Below are positions 19,698 through 27,521 of a stretch of DNA of 64,000 nt, one piece after another. Every line of letters begins with the position of its first letter. Position 1 is the first letter of the stretch. Source of the DNA: Cryobacterium cryoconiti (GTDB lineage: Bacteria > Actinomycetota > Actinomycetes > Actinomycetales > Microbacteriaceae); NCBI RefSeq assembly GCF_004403065.1, contig NZ_SOHA01000010.1, forward strand, positions 1-64,000, read 5' to 3'. The notes below the pieces were generated by a model that was not told the DNA's origin, did no database searches, and worked only from the letters and a program-made list of their open reading frames with translations. Made by a program: the position numbers and the translations under genes.

Positions 19698-19714
19698 TCC
19701 GGGCAGAGCCCGGA
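19698..19714 (+). terminator. Short hairpin after the GH18 gene
   Basis: tccgggc (19698-19704) pairs perfectly with 19708-19714 around an AGA loop, five bases past the stop codon. No T-tract. It would isolate the GH18 gene from the ABC/YhgE operon. Confidence 0.5.
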
Positions 19715-19738
19715 GCGCACCATCGGGACCGTCCCGCA

Positions 19739-19800
19739 CTGCACGTCGATCTTTCGTTCTATACTGACTAGTCAGTACAAACGAAAGGATCGACGTGCAG
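19739..19800. promoter_or_regulatory. 62-bp imperfect palindrome over the ABC/YhgE operon promoter and start codon
   Basis: The core 19762-19777 (tactgactagtcagta) is a perfect 16-bp palindrome of the kind bound by TetR dimers, overlapping a TATACT -10-like hexamer at 19760-19765. The flanks also pair: ctgcacgtcgat (19739-19750) is repeated inverted at 19789-19800, and ctttcgtt (19751-19758) is inverted at 19780-19787, with one extra base. The right flank contains the AAAGGA ribosome site and the GTG start. The TetR gene third in the operon is the likely ligand-responsive repressor. Confidence 0.8.
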
Positions 19801-20490
19801 TCGACAGTGAGGGCGCATGATCTCGCCCTGCGGTTCCAGAGGGGCGCGGTCTACGGGCCCCTGAGCTTCGAGGCCGGCGCCGGTCTCACGGTGCTCTGCG
19901 GCCCCACCGGCAGCGGGCGCACCAGCCTGATGCTCACCCTGGCGGGGCGGATGAGGCCGAGCGAGGGAACGCTCGAGGTGCTCGGGCACGAGCTGCCCAA
20001 ACGGGCCCGCCGGGTGCAGAAGAGCACCGGCATCTCCGGTTTCCACGACATCGACGCCCTCGAGGAGTCCGTCACCGTCGGAGCGGCGATCCGCGAGCGC
20101 ACGGCCTGGATCTCGCCCTGGTGGGCGTTCATCCGCTCCGTCGACGACACCGAGGTGCGCCGCGTGTGCGCCCCCGTGTTCGGCGACGTGCCGATCCCGG
20201 CTGCCGACACCGTGATCTGGGACCTCGACGAGGTGCAGACGGTGCTGTTGCGGGCCGCGCTCGCGCTCATGAACGAGCCGAGAATCCTCTTCTTCGACCA
20301 GGTCGAGCAGGTGCACGAGCCGGAGTCCCGGCGAATCCTCTGGCAACGCCTGGCCGCACTCGCCGAGGCGGGCACCATCGTGATCGCCTCCGCGACCGCG
20401 CCCGAGACCGACATCTGGGGCGAGCTCGGCATCGAGCCGACCGTCGTGATGATGACCAAGGCCGTTCCCATGAATCAGGAGACCCGCTAG
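19795..20490 (+). CDS. ABC-type ATP-binding protein with degenerate motifs, partner of YhgE
   Basis: 231 residues with an ABC ATPase fold, but three key motifs depart from consensus: the Walker A is GPTGSGRTS (Arg for the invariant Lys), no LSGGQ is visible where DLDEVQTVLLRAALAL stands, and the Walker B is ILFFDQ, with Gln for the catalytic Glu. Such changes usually abolish or slow hydrolysis, so it may be a regulatory or slow ATPase. GTG 19795 has AAAGGA five bases upstream, inside the palindrome. It abuts the YhgE-like gene with no gap, so the two are likely co-translated. Confidence 0.8.
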   Translation: MQSTVRAHDLALRFQRGAVYGPLSFEAGAGLTVLCGPTGSGRTSLMLTLAGRMRPSEGTLEVLGHELPKRARRVQKSTGISGFHDIDALEESVTVGAAIRERTAWISPWWAFIRSVDDTEVRRVCAPVFGDVPIPAADTVIWDLDEVQTVLLRAALALMNEPRILFFDQVEQVHEPESRRILWQRLAALAEAGTIVIASATAPETDIWGELGIEPTVVMMTKAVPMNQETR

Positions 20491-22581
20491 ATGTTCGCCT
20501 TCCTCTCCTCGGGCACCGAGCTGCACCGCTTCGGCAAGGGCAAGATGCCCAAGATCGCCCTCGTCGTGCTGATGTTCATCCCGCTCATCTACGGGGCGCT
20601 CTACCTCTGGGCCTTCTGGGCGCCCGACCACCAACTCGACAACCTCCCCGTGGCGCTCGTGAACGTGGACGCCGGCGCCAGCCGCGACGGCGAACCGGTC
20701 ACCGCCGGCCAGGACCTGGTCGACGAGCTGGTCGACGGCCACGAACTCGGCTGGACCGTGACGAATGCGACGGATGCCGCCGCGGGCGTCAAGGACGGCG
20801 ACTACTACTTCTCCGTCACCATTCCGAGCGACTTCTCGGCCAGCGCCGTGTCCGCCGGCACGGATTCCCCGCTGTCGGCCACCGTGCAGGTCGACTACAA
20901 CGACAGCAACAGTTTCATCGCCACCACCATGGGCAAACAGGCCATGGTGCAGGTGCGCGACGCGGTCGCCACCGAGATCGGCGACCAGACCGTGAACGCC
21001 CTCCTGGTGGGAGTGGACGAGGCCGGCGACGGCATCCGCTCCGCAGCGGATGGCGCGGGCCGGCTGTTCGACGGGCTCACCACGGCGTCGGGCGGGACCG
21101 GCTCCCTGCTGGTCGGCCTCGACACCCTTGCCGATGGCGCGGTCACCCTCGACGACGGCGCAGCACGCCTCGCCGACGGCGCCGGCAGCCTGGCCACCGG
21201 GCTGGACACGCTGTCCGCGGGCGCGACGACGCTCGCCGAATCCTCCGTGACGCTCGCCGACGGTACCGGCCAGGTGTCCGCGGGGATGCAGGCCGCCGCG
21301 ACGGGATCCGCGACCCTCTCCGAGAAGTCGGCACAACTCTCCGACGGCGCCGCGGCGATCGCCACCGGAACCGGCGCCATCGCCGCCGGCACCGCGTCGG
21401 TCAGCACGGGCGTGACCGACCTCCTCACGGCCATGCAGGCGGCGCCGGAAGGAACCCCGGTCTCGGCGTTCCTTCCCGCCGTCGAGAAGCTCGGCACCGG
21501 CGCCGCCGCGGTCGACACGGGCGCCCAGGGTGCCCTCACCCAAACCCAGGCCTACGCCGGACTCAGCGAGCAGTTCAGCGCCGGCGTCGGGGAACTCTCC
21601 ACCAAGCTGGCCGCCGGGACCACCGGCGCCGCCCAGGTGGCAGCCGGGGCCGGGCAGCTCTCCGCCGGCGCGGCCTCGCTGGCGGAGGGAGCCGGCACCG
21701 CGGCATCCGGAGCGGACACCCTCGCCGTGGGCAGCGAACAGCTCGGCGCGGGCACCGGATCACTCGTCACCGGCACCGGCGAACTCGTCGCGGGCGGGAC
21801 GACCCTGAACAGCGGCGCCGCCGAACTCACCACCGGCAGTGGCACCCTCGCCGACGCCCTCAGCACGGGCGGTGAGAGCGCCCCCGACCTGTCCCCCGAC
21901 CAGATCGCGCAGAAGACGGCGGTGATCGCCAGCCCGGTCACCCTCGTGCAGAAGTGGGAGAACGCCTCCGGCAGCTTCGGTGAGGGGTTCGCGCCCTTCT
22001 TCCTCGCCCTGGCCACCTTCGTGGGCGGACTGATCACCTGGCTGATCCTGCGCGCGCTGCCCACCCGGGCCCTCGCCAGCGCCGCCTCCGGGCTGCGGGC
22101 GACCATGACCGGCTTCCTCCCTGCGATGGCCATCGGGCTCGCCCAGGTCGTGATCATGGTGCTCGTGCTGGTCTACGGAATCGGGCTGGAGCCCGAGTAC
22201 TGGCTCGGCATGACCGCCTTCCTCTACCTGACGACGCTCGCCTTCCTGGCCCTGCAGCAGATGTTCATCATCCTGCTCGGAACCGCGGCCGGCCGGGTGG
22301 TCAGCCTGGTGCTGCTCATGGTGCAGCTGAGTTCGTCGGGCGGAACCTACCCGGTGGAGACCACGCCCGTGTTCTTCCAGGTGATGCATCCGTTGATGCC
22401 GGCGTCGTACGTCGTGACCGGGCTGCGCGAGCTGATCACGGGCGGCATCGACTCTAGACTGTGGGTTTCGGTCGCCGTTCTCGTCGTCATGCTGGTCGGC
22501 TCGATCGCGATCAGTGCGTGGAGCGCCGGACGCCAGCGGATTTGGACCGTGGGCCGGCTGCACCCCGAACTGACGATCTAG
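20491..22581 (+). CDS. YhgE/Pip-family membrane protein
   Basis: 696 residues. One N-terminal helix (IALVVLMFIPLIYGALYLW) precedes an outer region with NVDAGASRDGEPV, then a long helical repeat region (about 190-460) of short Gly-Ala-Leu units such as LADGAGSLATGLDTLSAG, and about five C-terminal helices. This is the YhgE/Pip architecture, shared with phage-infection protein and ABC-2-like exporters; mycobacterial and Gram-positive relatives are linked to lipid, peptide or toxin export. Gene order ATPase-YhgE-TetR suggests an inducible export system. It starts with ATG directly after the ATPase stop codon. Confidence 0.85.
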   Translation: MFAFLSSGTELHRFGKGKMPKIALVVLMFIPLIYGALYLWAFWAPDHQLDNLPVALVNVDAGASRDGEPVTAGQDLVDELVDGHELGWTVTNATDAAAGVKDGDYYFSVTIPSDFSASAVSAGTDSPLSATVQVDYNDSNSFIATTMGKQAMVQVRDAVATEIGDQTVNALLVGVDEAGDGIRSAADGAGRLFDGLTTASGGTGSLLVGLDTLADGAVTLDDGAARLADGAGSLATGLDTLSAGATTLAESSVTLADGTGQVSAGMQAAATGSATLSEKSAQLSDGAAAIATGTGAIAAGTASVSTGVTDLLTAMQAAPEGTPVSAFLPAVEKLGTGAAAVDTGAQGALTQTQAYAGLSEQFSAGVGELSTKLAAGTTGAAQVAAGAGQLSAGAASLAEGAGTAASGADTLAVGSEQLGAGTGSLVTGTGELVAGGTTLNSGAAELTTGSGTLADALSTGGESAPDLSPDQIAQKTAVIASPVTLVQKWENASGSFGEGFAPFFLALATFVGGLITWLILRALPTRALASAASGLRATMTGFLPAMAIGLAQVVIMVLVLVYGIGLEPEYWLGMTAFLYLTTLAFLALQQMFIILLGTAAGRVVSLVLLMVQLSSSGGTYPVETTPVFFQVMHPLMPASYVVTGLRELITGGIDSRLWVSVAVLVVMLVGSIAISAWSAGRQRIWTVGRLHPELTI

Positions 22582-22604
22582 CCCCGAGCCCCGCCGGGAC
22601 GACA

Positions 22605-22650
22605 CCGCACCACATCCCGCACGACCTCCCGCACCACGTCCCGCACCGGG
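22605..22650. repeat. 12-bp tandem repeat upstream of the TetR gene
   Basis: Three adjoining 12-base units (ccgcaccacatc, ccgcacgacctc, ccgcaccacgtc) and a partial fourth fill most of the 81-base gap between the YhgE gene and the TetR gene, ending just before the AAAGGA ribosome site. Copy number could vary between strains. Confidence 0.7.
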
Positions 22651-22662
22651 AAAGGAACTCTC

Positions 22663-23256
22663 ATGGCACGTGCCATCGGCACGAAGCGCGCCATCCTGGA
22701 CGCGACGCTGGAACTGGCCGCGACCAAGGGCATCAGCGGCACGACGATGGACGAGGTGGCCGAGCGGGCCGGGGTGGCCAAAGGCAGCCTGTATTACAAC
22801 TTCAGTTCCAAGGACCGGCTCTTCGAAGAGCTGCTGCAGGAGGGTGTCGGCGCGCTCGCCGACACCCTCCGGGCCGCATCCGCCGGGCTGCACGGGCGCG
22901 CGGCCCTCGAAGCCCTGGTGCGAGCGCTGCTCGACGGGATCGCGGCGAACACGGCCCTGTCCAAGCTGATGGCGGCGGAGATCTTCCGCACCGACCGCAC
23001 CTGGCAGAAGACACTGTTCGCGCTGCGGCATGAGGCGCTCGCGGTGTTCGCCGACGCGATCGCGGAAGCGAAGCCGGGCAGTCGCGCCGACGGAACCTGC
23101 GGCCTGATGGCGTCGAGCGTCTTCGGCGCCGTGCTCATGTCGGGCCTGGAATGGCTGGTCTTCGAGCCCGAACGGCCGCGCGACGAGGTGGCTGCGGCCA
23201 TCGTCGGTTCCCTCTCCGGCGGACTGTTCGGCGAGGTGCGGCCCGCGTCGCGTTAG
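22663..23256 (+). CDS. TetR-family transcriptional regulator
   Basis: 197 residues. The N-terminal helix-turn-helix is typical of TetR: AILDATLELAATKGISGTTM, EVAERAGVAKGSLYYNF and SSKDRLFEELL. The C-terminal ligand domain is helical. ATG 22663 follows AAAGGA. It is the third gene in line after the ATPase and YhgE genes and most likely binds the 16-bp palindrome at 19762. The inducer is unknown. Confidence 0.88.
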   Translation: MARAIGTKRAILDATLELAATKGISGTTMDEVAERAGVAKGSLYYNFSSKDRLFEELLQEGVGALADTLRAASAGLHGRAALEALVRALLDGIAANTALSKLMAAEIFRTDRTWQKTLFALRHEALAVFADAIAEAKPGSRADGTCGLMASSVFGAVLMSGLEWLVFEPERPRDEVAAAIVGSLSGGLFGEVRPASR

Positions 23257-23264
23257 GATCGAGT

Positions 23265-23759
23265 GTGACCGGCGACAATTTGATCGAGCAGCCCGAGACC
23301 CTTCTTCCCGCGGAACCGGAGGTGATCGAGGCCCTGCGGCAAACCACCAGCGACGAGTTGGCAAGCGTCGTGGCGCAGCATCCGAAGTCCTCCCTGGCCT
23401 GGGCCGTGCTCGCAGACGCTGCCCACCTGGAAGGCCGCACGCTCGAGGCCTACGCCTACGCCCGCGTCGGATACCACCGCGGGCTCGACGCGCTCCGCAA
23501 GGCCGGCTGGCACGGCCACGGCCCGGTGCGCTGGAACCATGAACCCAACCGCGGAGTCCTCCGCGCCCTGTACGCCCTGCGCCGCGCCGCCGGCGAGATC
23601 GGCGAGCAGGACGAGTTCGACCGCCTCACCACCTTCCTGAACGACGCCGATCCCACCGCGATCAGCCGCATCGACCAGCAGACCATCACGCCGGACGGCT
23701 ACCGTGCCACCGACCCGGCCCCGCCCACCGAGGCGTTCTTTATCCGAGGAGAAAACTAA
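23265..23759 (+). CDS. DUF3151 family protein
   Basis: 164 residues. Features such as LIEQPETLLPAEPEVIEALR, SSLAWAVLADAA, AYAYARVGYHRGLDALRKAGW and GPVRWNHEPNRGVLRALYALRRAA are those of the actinobacterial DUF3151 family, which often lies directly before purA. Function unknown; the middle resembles a TPR-like helical repeat. GTG 23265 lacks a Shine-Dalgarno sequence but has TAGGAT ending five bases upstream. It ends immediately before purA and is likely co-transcribed with it. Confidence 0.8.
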   Translation: MTGDNLIEQPETLLPAEPEVIEALRQTTSDELASVVAQHPKSSLAWAVLADAAHLEGRTLEAYAYARVGYHRGLDALRKAGWHGHGPVRWNHEPNRGVLRALYALRRAAGEIGEQDEFDRLTTFLNDADPTAISRIDQQTITPDGYRATDPAPPTEAFFIRGEN

Positions 23760-25046
23760 ATGCCAGCGATCGTTCTGATCGGAGCCCAGTGGGGCGACGA
23801 GGGCAAGGGCAAGGCCACCGACCTCCTCGGCAGCCGGGTTGACTATGTGGTCAAGTTCAACGGCGGAAACAACGCCGGCCACACCGTGGTCATCGGCACC
23901 GAGAAGTACGCGCTGCACCTGCTGCCGTCGGGCATCCTCACCGCCGGTGTCACCCCGATCATCGCCAACGGCGTGGTCGTCGACATCGAGGTGCTCTTCG
24001 AAGAACTCGATGCGCTGATCTCCCGCGGCGTCGACGTCTCCCGCCTCAAGGTGAGCGCCAACGCGCACATCATCACCCAGTACCACCGCACGGTCGACAA
24101 GGTCACCGAGCGTTTCCTCGGCAAGCGCCAGATCGGCACCACCGGCCGCGGCATCGGCCCGACCTACGCCGACAAGATCAACCGCGTCGGCATCCGCGTG
24201 CAGGACCTGTTCGACGAGAACATCCTGCGCCAGAAGGTCGAGGGTGCCCTCGCCCAGAAGAACCACCTGCTGGTCAAGGTCTACAACCGCCGCGCGATCT
24301 CGGTCGACGAGATCGTGGACGACCTGCTCAGCTACGCCGAGCGCCTGCGCCCGATGGTCGCCGACACCGCCCTGCTCCTGCACGAGGCCCTCACCGAGGG
24401 CAAGACCGTGCTGTTCGAGGGCGGCCAGGCCACCATGCTGGACGTCGATCACGGCACCTACCCGTTCGTCACCTCCTCGAACGCGACCTCCGGCGGCGCC
24501 GTGACGGGCTCGGGCATCGGCCCGAACCGGATCGACCGCATCATCGCCGTCGTGAAGGCGTACACGACCCGTGTCGGCGCCGGCCCGTTCCCGACCGAGC
24601 TGTTCGACGAGTCCGGCGAGTTCCTGCGCGCCAACGGCTTCGAATTCGGCACCACCACGGGGCGCCCGCGGCGCTGCGGCTGGTACGACGCGCCCGTCGC
24701 CCGCTACACGGCCCGCATCAACGGGGTCACCGACTTCGTGCTGACCAAGCTCGACGTGCTCACCGGCCTCGACGTCATCCCGGTCTGCGTCGCCTACAGC
24801 GTCGACGGCGTGCGCTTCGACGAGGTGCCGGTCTCGCAGTCCGACTTCCACCACGCCAAGCCCATCTTCGAGGACTTCCCCGGCTGGACCGAGGACATCA
24901 CCGGTGCTCGCACCTTCGAGGACCTGCCCCGCGCCGCCCAGGAGTACGTGCTCGCCATCGAGAAGATGAGCGGCGCCCGCATCTCGGCGATCGGCGTCGG
25001 CCCCGGCCGTGAGGCGATCATCTCGCGTCACGATCTCGTCGACTAG
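23760..25046 (+). CDS. purA: Adenylosuccinate synthetase
   Basis: 428 residues, the normal length. It joins IMP and aspartate using GTP to give adenylosuccinate, the first step to AMP. The P-loop [12 protein letters not shown], the substrate loop [29 protein letters not shown] and the C-terminal [12 protein letters not shown] and [17 protein letters not shown] are all present. The ATG follows GAGGAGA at the end of the DUF3151 gene without overlap. A 58-bp perfect palindrome lies 30 bases past the stop codon. Confidence 0.97.
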   Translation: MPAIVLIGAQWGDEGKGKATDLLGSRVDYVVKFNGGNNAGHTVVIGTEKYALHLLPSGILTAGVTPIIANGVVVDIEVLFEELDALISRGVDVSRLKVSANAHIITQYHRTVDKVTERFLGKRQIGTTGRGIGPTYADKINRVGIRVQDLFDENILRQKVEGALAQKNHLLVKVYNRRAISVDEIVDDLLSYAERLRPMVADTALLLHEALTEGKTVLFEGGQATMLDVDHGTYPFVTSSNATSGGAVTGSGIGPNRIDRIIAVVKAYTTRVGAGPFPTELFDESGEFLRANGFEFGTTTGRPRRCGWYDAPVARYTARINGVTDFVLTKLDVLTGLDVIPVCVAYSVDGVRFDEVPVSQSDFHHAKPIFEDFPGWTEDITGARTFEDLPRAAQEYVLAIEKMSGARISAIGVGPGREAIISRHDLVD

Positions 25047-25075
25047 GCACCTCGCCCCACCTCGCCCCACCTTCT

Positions 25076-25133
25076 GTGGCCGTTCCGGTCGAGAGTGACC
25101 GCTGCAGCGGTCACTCTCGACCGGAACGGCCAC
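25076..25133. repeat. 58-bp perfect palindrome downstream of purA
   Basis: Positions 25076-25104 are the exact reverse complement of 25105-25133, with no loop and centre CTGCAG. The stretch cgttccggtcgagagtgacc (25081-25100) recurs exactly at 54236-54255. As RNA it would form a 29-bp stem on either strand (less a minimal loop). A terminator for purA is possible, but no T-tract follows. It is the cleanest member of the intergenic inverted-repeat set in this window. Confidence 0.9.
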
Positions 25134-25223
25134 TGTCGTTGCCGCGGGTGGCGAGCCCGCGCTCGCGCCGACCTGACCGCCGCCGTTCATTCGGCGGCAA
25201 CCTGGCGCTGCCACAGTTCTCGC

Positions 25224-25868
25224 ATGAACGCCGAACGACCTCAGAACATCGCCATCGTGGGCCACTATGTGCGGCTCGAACCCCTCACCGGCGCGCTGCT
25301 GCCGGAGCTGCACGGCGCGATCGCGCATCCGCTGGTCTTCGACGGAGGTTTCGGCGGTGGTCCGGGCGGGCTGCGCACCAACCTGGCCGAGTTCACCGAG
25401 TGGGCGGATGCCTACGTGCACTGGGCGGGACTGCCCTACGCGGTTCGCCTCGTCGGCGGCCCGCACGACGGAGACCTCGTGGGCATGTCCACCCTCGGCG
25501 ACCTGCACCTGGAGCACGAGTCGGCGCACGTCGGCTGGACCGCCTACGACCCCCGGGTCTGGGGCACCGCCGTCAACGCGGAGACGAAGCTGCTGCTGCT
25601 CGGGCTGGCCTTCGACCACGGGTTCGGGCGGGTGAAGATCCAGGCGGACGTGATGAACGTGCGGTCCTGCGCGGCCATCGCGGGCCTCGGCGCCACCTAT
25701 GAGGGGATCATCCGCCGGGAGCGGCGCCGTGCCGACGGCAGCTGGCGCGACACCGTGATCTACTCGATCCTGGACAGCGAATGGCCTCGGGTGCGCGCCG
25801 GGCTGCGGGCGAGGCTCGACGGGCGCGGTGCGGAGCCGGTGCGGTACCGCATCCGGCAGTCGCGCTGA
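25224..25868 (+). CDS. GNAT-family N-acetyltransferase
   Basis: 214 residues. The order GHYVRLEPLTGALLPEL, LVGMSTLGDLHLEHESAHVGWTAYDPRVWGTAVNAETKLLLLGLAFD and RVKIQADVMNVRSCAAIAGLGATYEG follows RimJ/RimL-type GNAT proteins; the NVRSCAAIAGLGA segment is the usual family C-terminal signature. It probably acetylates a small amine or a protein N-terminus. ATG 25224 was chosen over the longer frame because upstream codons run through the palindrome. Its stop codon overlaps the first base of the next inverted repeat. Confidence 0.8.
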   Translation: MNAERPQNIAIVGHYVRLEPLTGALLPELHGAIAHPLVFDGGFGGGPGGLRTNLAEFTEWADAYVHWAGLPYAVRLVGGPHDGDLVGMSTLGDLHLEHESAHVGWTAYDPRVWGTAVNAETKLLLLGLAFDHGFGRVKIQADVMNVRSCAAIAGLGATYEGIIRRERRRADGSWRDTVIYSILDSEWPRVRAGLRARLDGRGAEPVRYRIRQSR

Positions 25869-25953
25869 ACGAATTCGACGGAGATTCTGCCGCTGGAGGG
25901 CGAAAACCGGCCCGCGGCATCCGTTTTCGCAAGAATCTCCGTCGGATTCGTTC
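25867..25953. repeat. Two-part inverted repeat after the GNAT gene
   Basis: Outer arms 25867-25888 and 25932-25953 pair over 22 bases with one G-T wobble. An inner pair, gcgaaaac (25900-25907) with 25923-25930, gives a second stem, so the whole folds as a long interrupted hairpin. It begins within the stop codon of the GNAT gene and ends 86 bases before the next start. It has its own sequence but the same placement as the other elements. Confidence 0.75.
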
Positions 25954-26039
25954 GCGGGCGGCGGCGGGTTTCGGCCGTAGCGGTCGGCAGGAGCCCGGCA
26001 CCAATGCGGGCCGGCGGCGGGGCGCGGTACAGTCGGCTG

Positions 26040-27017
26040 GTGAGAGACGCTCCAGACGCCGGCCGCACCCTGGTCATCCTCCAGTTCCTGGGCATGGGCC
26101 TGGTTTGGGGTGCCAGTTTCCTGTTCATGAAGATCGCCCTCGAGGGGGTGACGTTCGGCCAGGTCGCGTGGTCCCGGCTGGTGCTCGGCGGGCTCACCCT
26201 CGGCCTGATCGTGCTGGTGACGCGCCCGCGGGTTCTCGATGGGCCGGTGCTGCCGCGGGAGACGATCGTCTGGCTGCACTTCCTGGTGATCGCGATCACC
26301 GGATGCGTCGTGCCGCACCTGCTGTTCGCGTGGGCGGAGCAATACGTGTCCTCGAGTCTGGCCAGCATCTACAACGCCGTGACGCCGATCATGACCGCGG
26401 TGATGGCGACGCTCGCGTTCCGGGTGGAGCGGATCGTGCGCGGGCAGGTGGCGGGCATCCTCGTGGGCATCGCCGGCGTGGTCGTGATCATCGGGCCGTG
26501 GCGTTACGCGGCCCTGACCGGGGACCTCTGGGGCCAGCTCGCCTGCCTGGGTGCGGCGGTCTGCTACGGCTTCACGTTCGGGTACACCCGGCGGTTCCTG
26601 AGCGGGCGGCCGATCGCCCCCGCGACCTTCGCGTTCCTGAACATCGGCATCGCCGGGGCGATCATGCTCGTGGCGACCCCGGTGCTGGCGTGGCATCCGG
26701 TGGCGCTGACCGTGCCGATCGTGGCGGGCCTGCTCGTGCTCGGCGCGCTCGGCACGGGCGTTGCCTACATCTGGAACATCAACGTGTTGCGCGCCTGGGG
26801 GCCGACGAACGCCTCCACCGTGACGTACGTCACCCCCGTGGTCGGCGTGGTTCTGGGGGTGCTCGTGCTCGCGGAGACCTTCTCCTGGAACGAGCCGGCC
26901 GGGGCGGCGCTGGTGCTGCTCGGCATTCTGCTGACTCAGCGACGGCTGCGGTTGCCGGGGTGGGCGAGGCGGGCGGGTCGGCCGGCGCCGGCAGCGGCAC
27001 CGGTGGCGGCACCGTAA
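26040..27017 (+). CDS. EamA/DMT-superfamily transporter
   Basis: 325 residues with ten hydrophobic helices in two EamA repeats. Characteristic segments are GMGLVWGASFLFMKIALEGV, AEQYVSSSLASIYNAVTPI and WGPTNASTVTYVTPVVGVVLG. Members export or import amino acids, nucleotides or other metabolites; the substrate is not deducible. GTG 26040 is preferred over ATG 26004 because TACAGT ends exactly six bases upstream, fitting the leaderless pattern of neighbours. The C-terminus is a short Ala/Pro tail. Confidence 0.82.
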   Translation: MRDAPDAGRTLVILQFLGMGLVWGASFLFMKIALEGVTFGQVAWSRLVLGGLTLGLIVLVTRPRVLDGPVLPRETIVWLHFLVIAITGCVVPHLLFAWAEQYVSSSLASIYNAVTPIMTAVMATLAFRVERIVRGQVAGILVGIAGVVVIIGPWRYAALTGDLWGQLACLGAAVCYGFTFGYTRRFLSGRPIAPATFAFLNIGIAGAIMLVATPVLAWHPVALTVPIVAGLLVLGALGTGVAYIWNINVLRAWGPTNASTVTYVTPVVGVVLGVLVLAETFSWNEPAGAALVLLGILLTQRRLRLPGWARRAGRPAPAAAPVAAP

Positions 27018-27101
27018 CGGTCATCGGGGTAGCCGCGACCGGGATCCCGCCCACCTCGGCGGGGAATGCGAGCAGCGTGCGCGAAACGGTATCGTCGAAC
27101 C

Positions 27102-27521
27102 ATGGCCGCACACGAGGAATTGCCCGCCGGCGCGGGTCAGGAAGCGATCGACGAGCTGGGCAGCATCCGTCAGAGCATCGACAACATCGATGCCGCGCTG
27201 ATCCACCTGCTCGCGGAGCGCTTCAAGTTCACCCAGCAGGTCGGGCGCCTCAAGGCCACACACGGTCTGCCGCCCGCCGACCCCGAGCGGGAGCTGCTGC
27301 AGATCCGGCGGCTGCGCGGTCTCGCCGAGGATGCGCGGCTCGACCCGGCGTTCGCCGAGAAGTTCCTGAACTTCATCATCGCCGAGGTCATCCACCACCA
27401 CGAGCAGATCGCCGGCACCGAGTCGGCGCACGGGTCCGCGCCGCGGGCTGCGGGCGCGCCGGCGGATGCTGTGGGCACGGGCACAGGGACCGGCCCCGCC
27501 ACGTCTCCGGCCGTCTCATGA
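27102..27521 (+). CDS. Chorismate mutase (AroQ class)
   Basis: 139 residues, an all-helical AroQ-type domain: IRQSIDNIDAALIHLLAERF, VGRLKATHGLPPADPERE and FAEKFLNFIIAEVIHHHE carry the Arg, Lys and Glu positions that hold chorismate. It turns chorismate into prephenate in Phe/Tyr synthesis. TATCGT ends six bases before the ATG. A Gly/Ala/Thr tail of about 30 residues follows the domain. The stop codon overlaps the SDR start codon (ATGA), so the two genes are translationally coupled. Confidence 0.85.
   Translation: MAAHEELPAGAGQEAIDELGSIRQSIDNIDAALIHLLAERFKFTQQVGRLKATHGLPPADPERELLQIRRLRGLAEDARLDPAFAEKFLNFIIAEVIHHHEQIAGTESAHGSAPRAAGAPADAVGTGTGTGPATSPAVS

Noticed and set aside
19762-19777. Insertion-sequence end
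   Set aside because: The palindrome has no transposase gene or target duplication nearby and fits a TetR operator better.
23253-26696. Minus-strand open frame of about 1,150 codons
   Set aside because: It runs opposite to DUF3151, purA, GNAT and EamA genes, all of which have clear family motifs on the plus strand.
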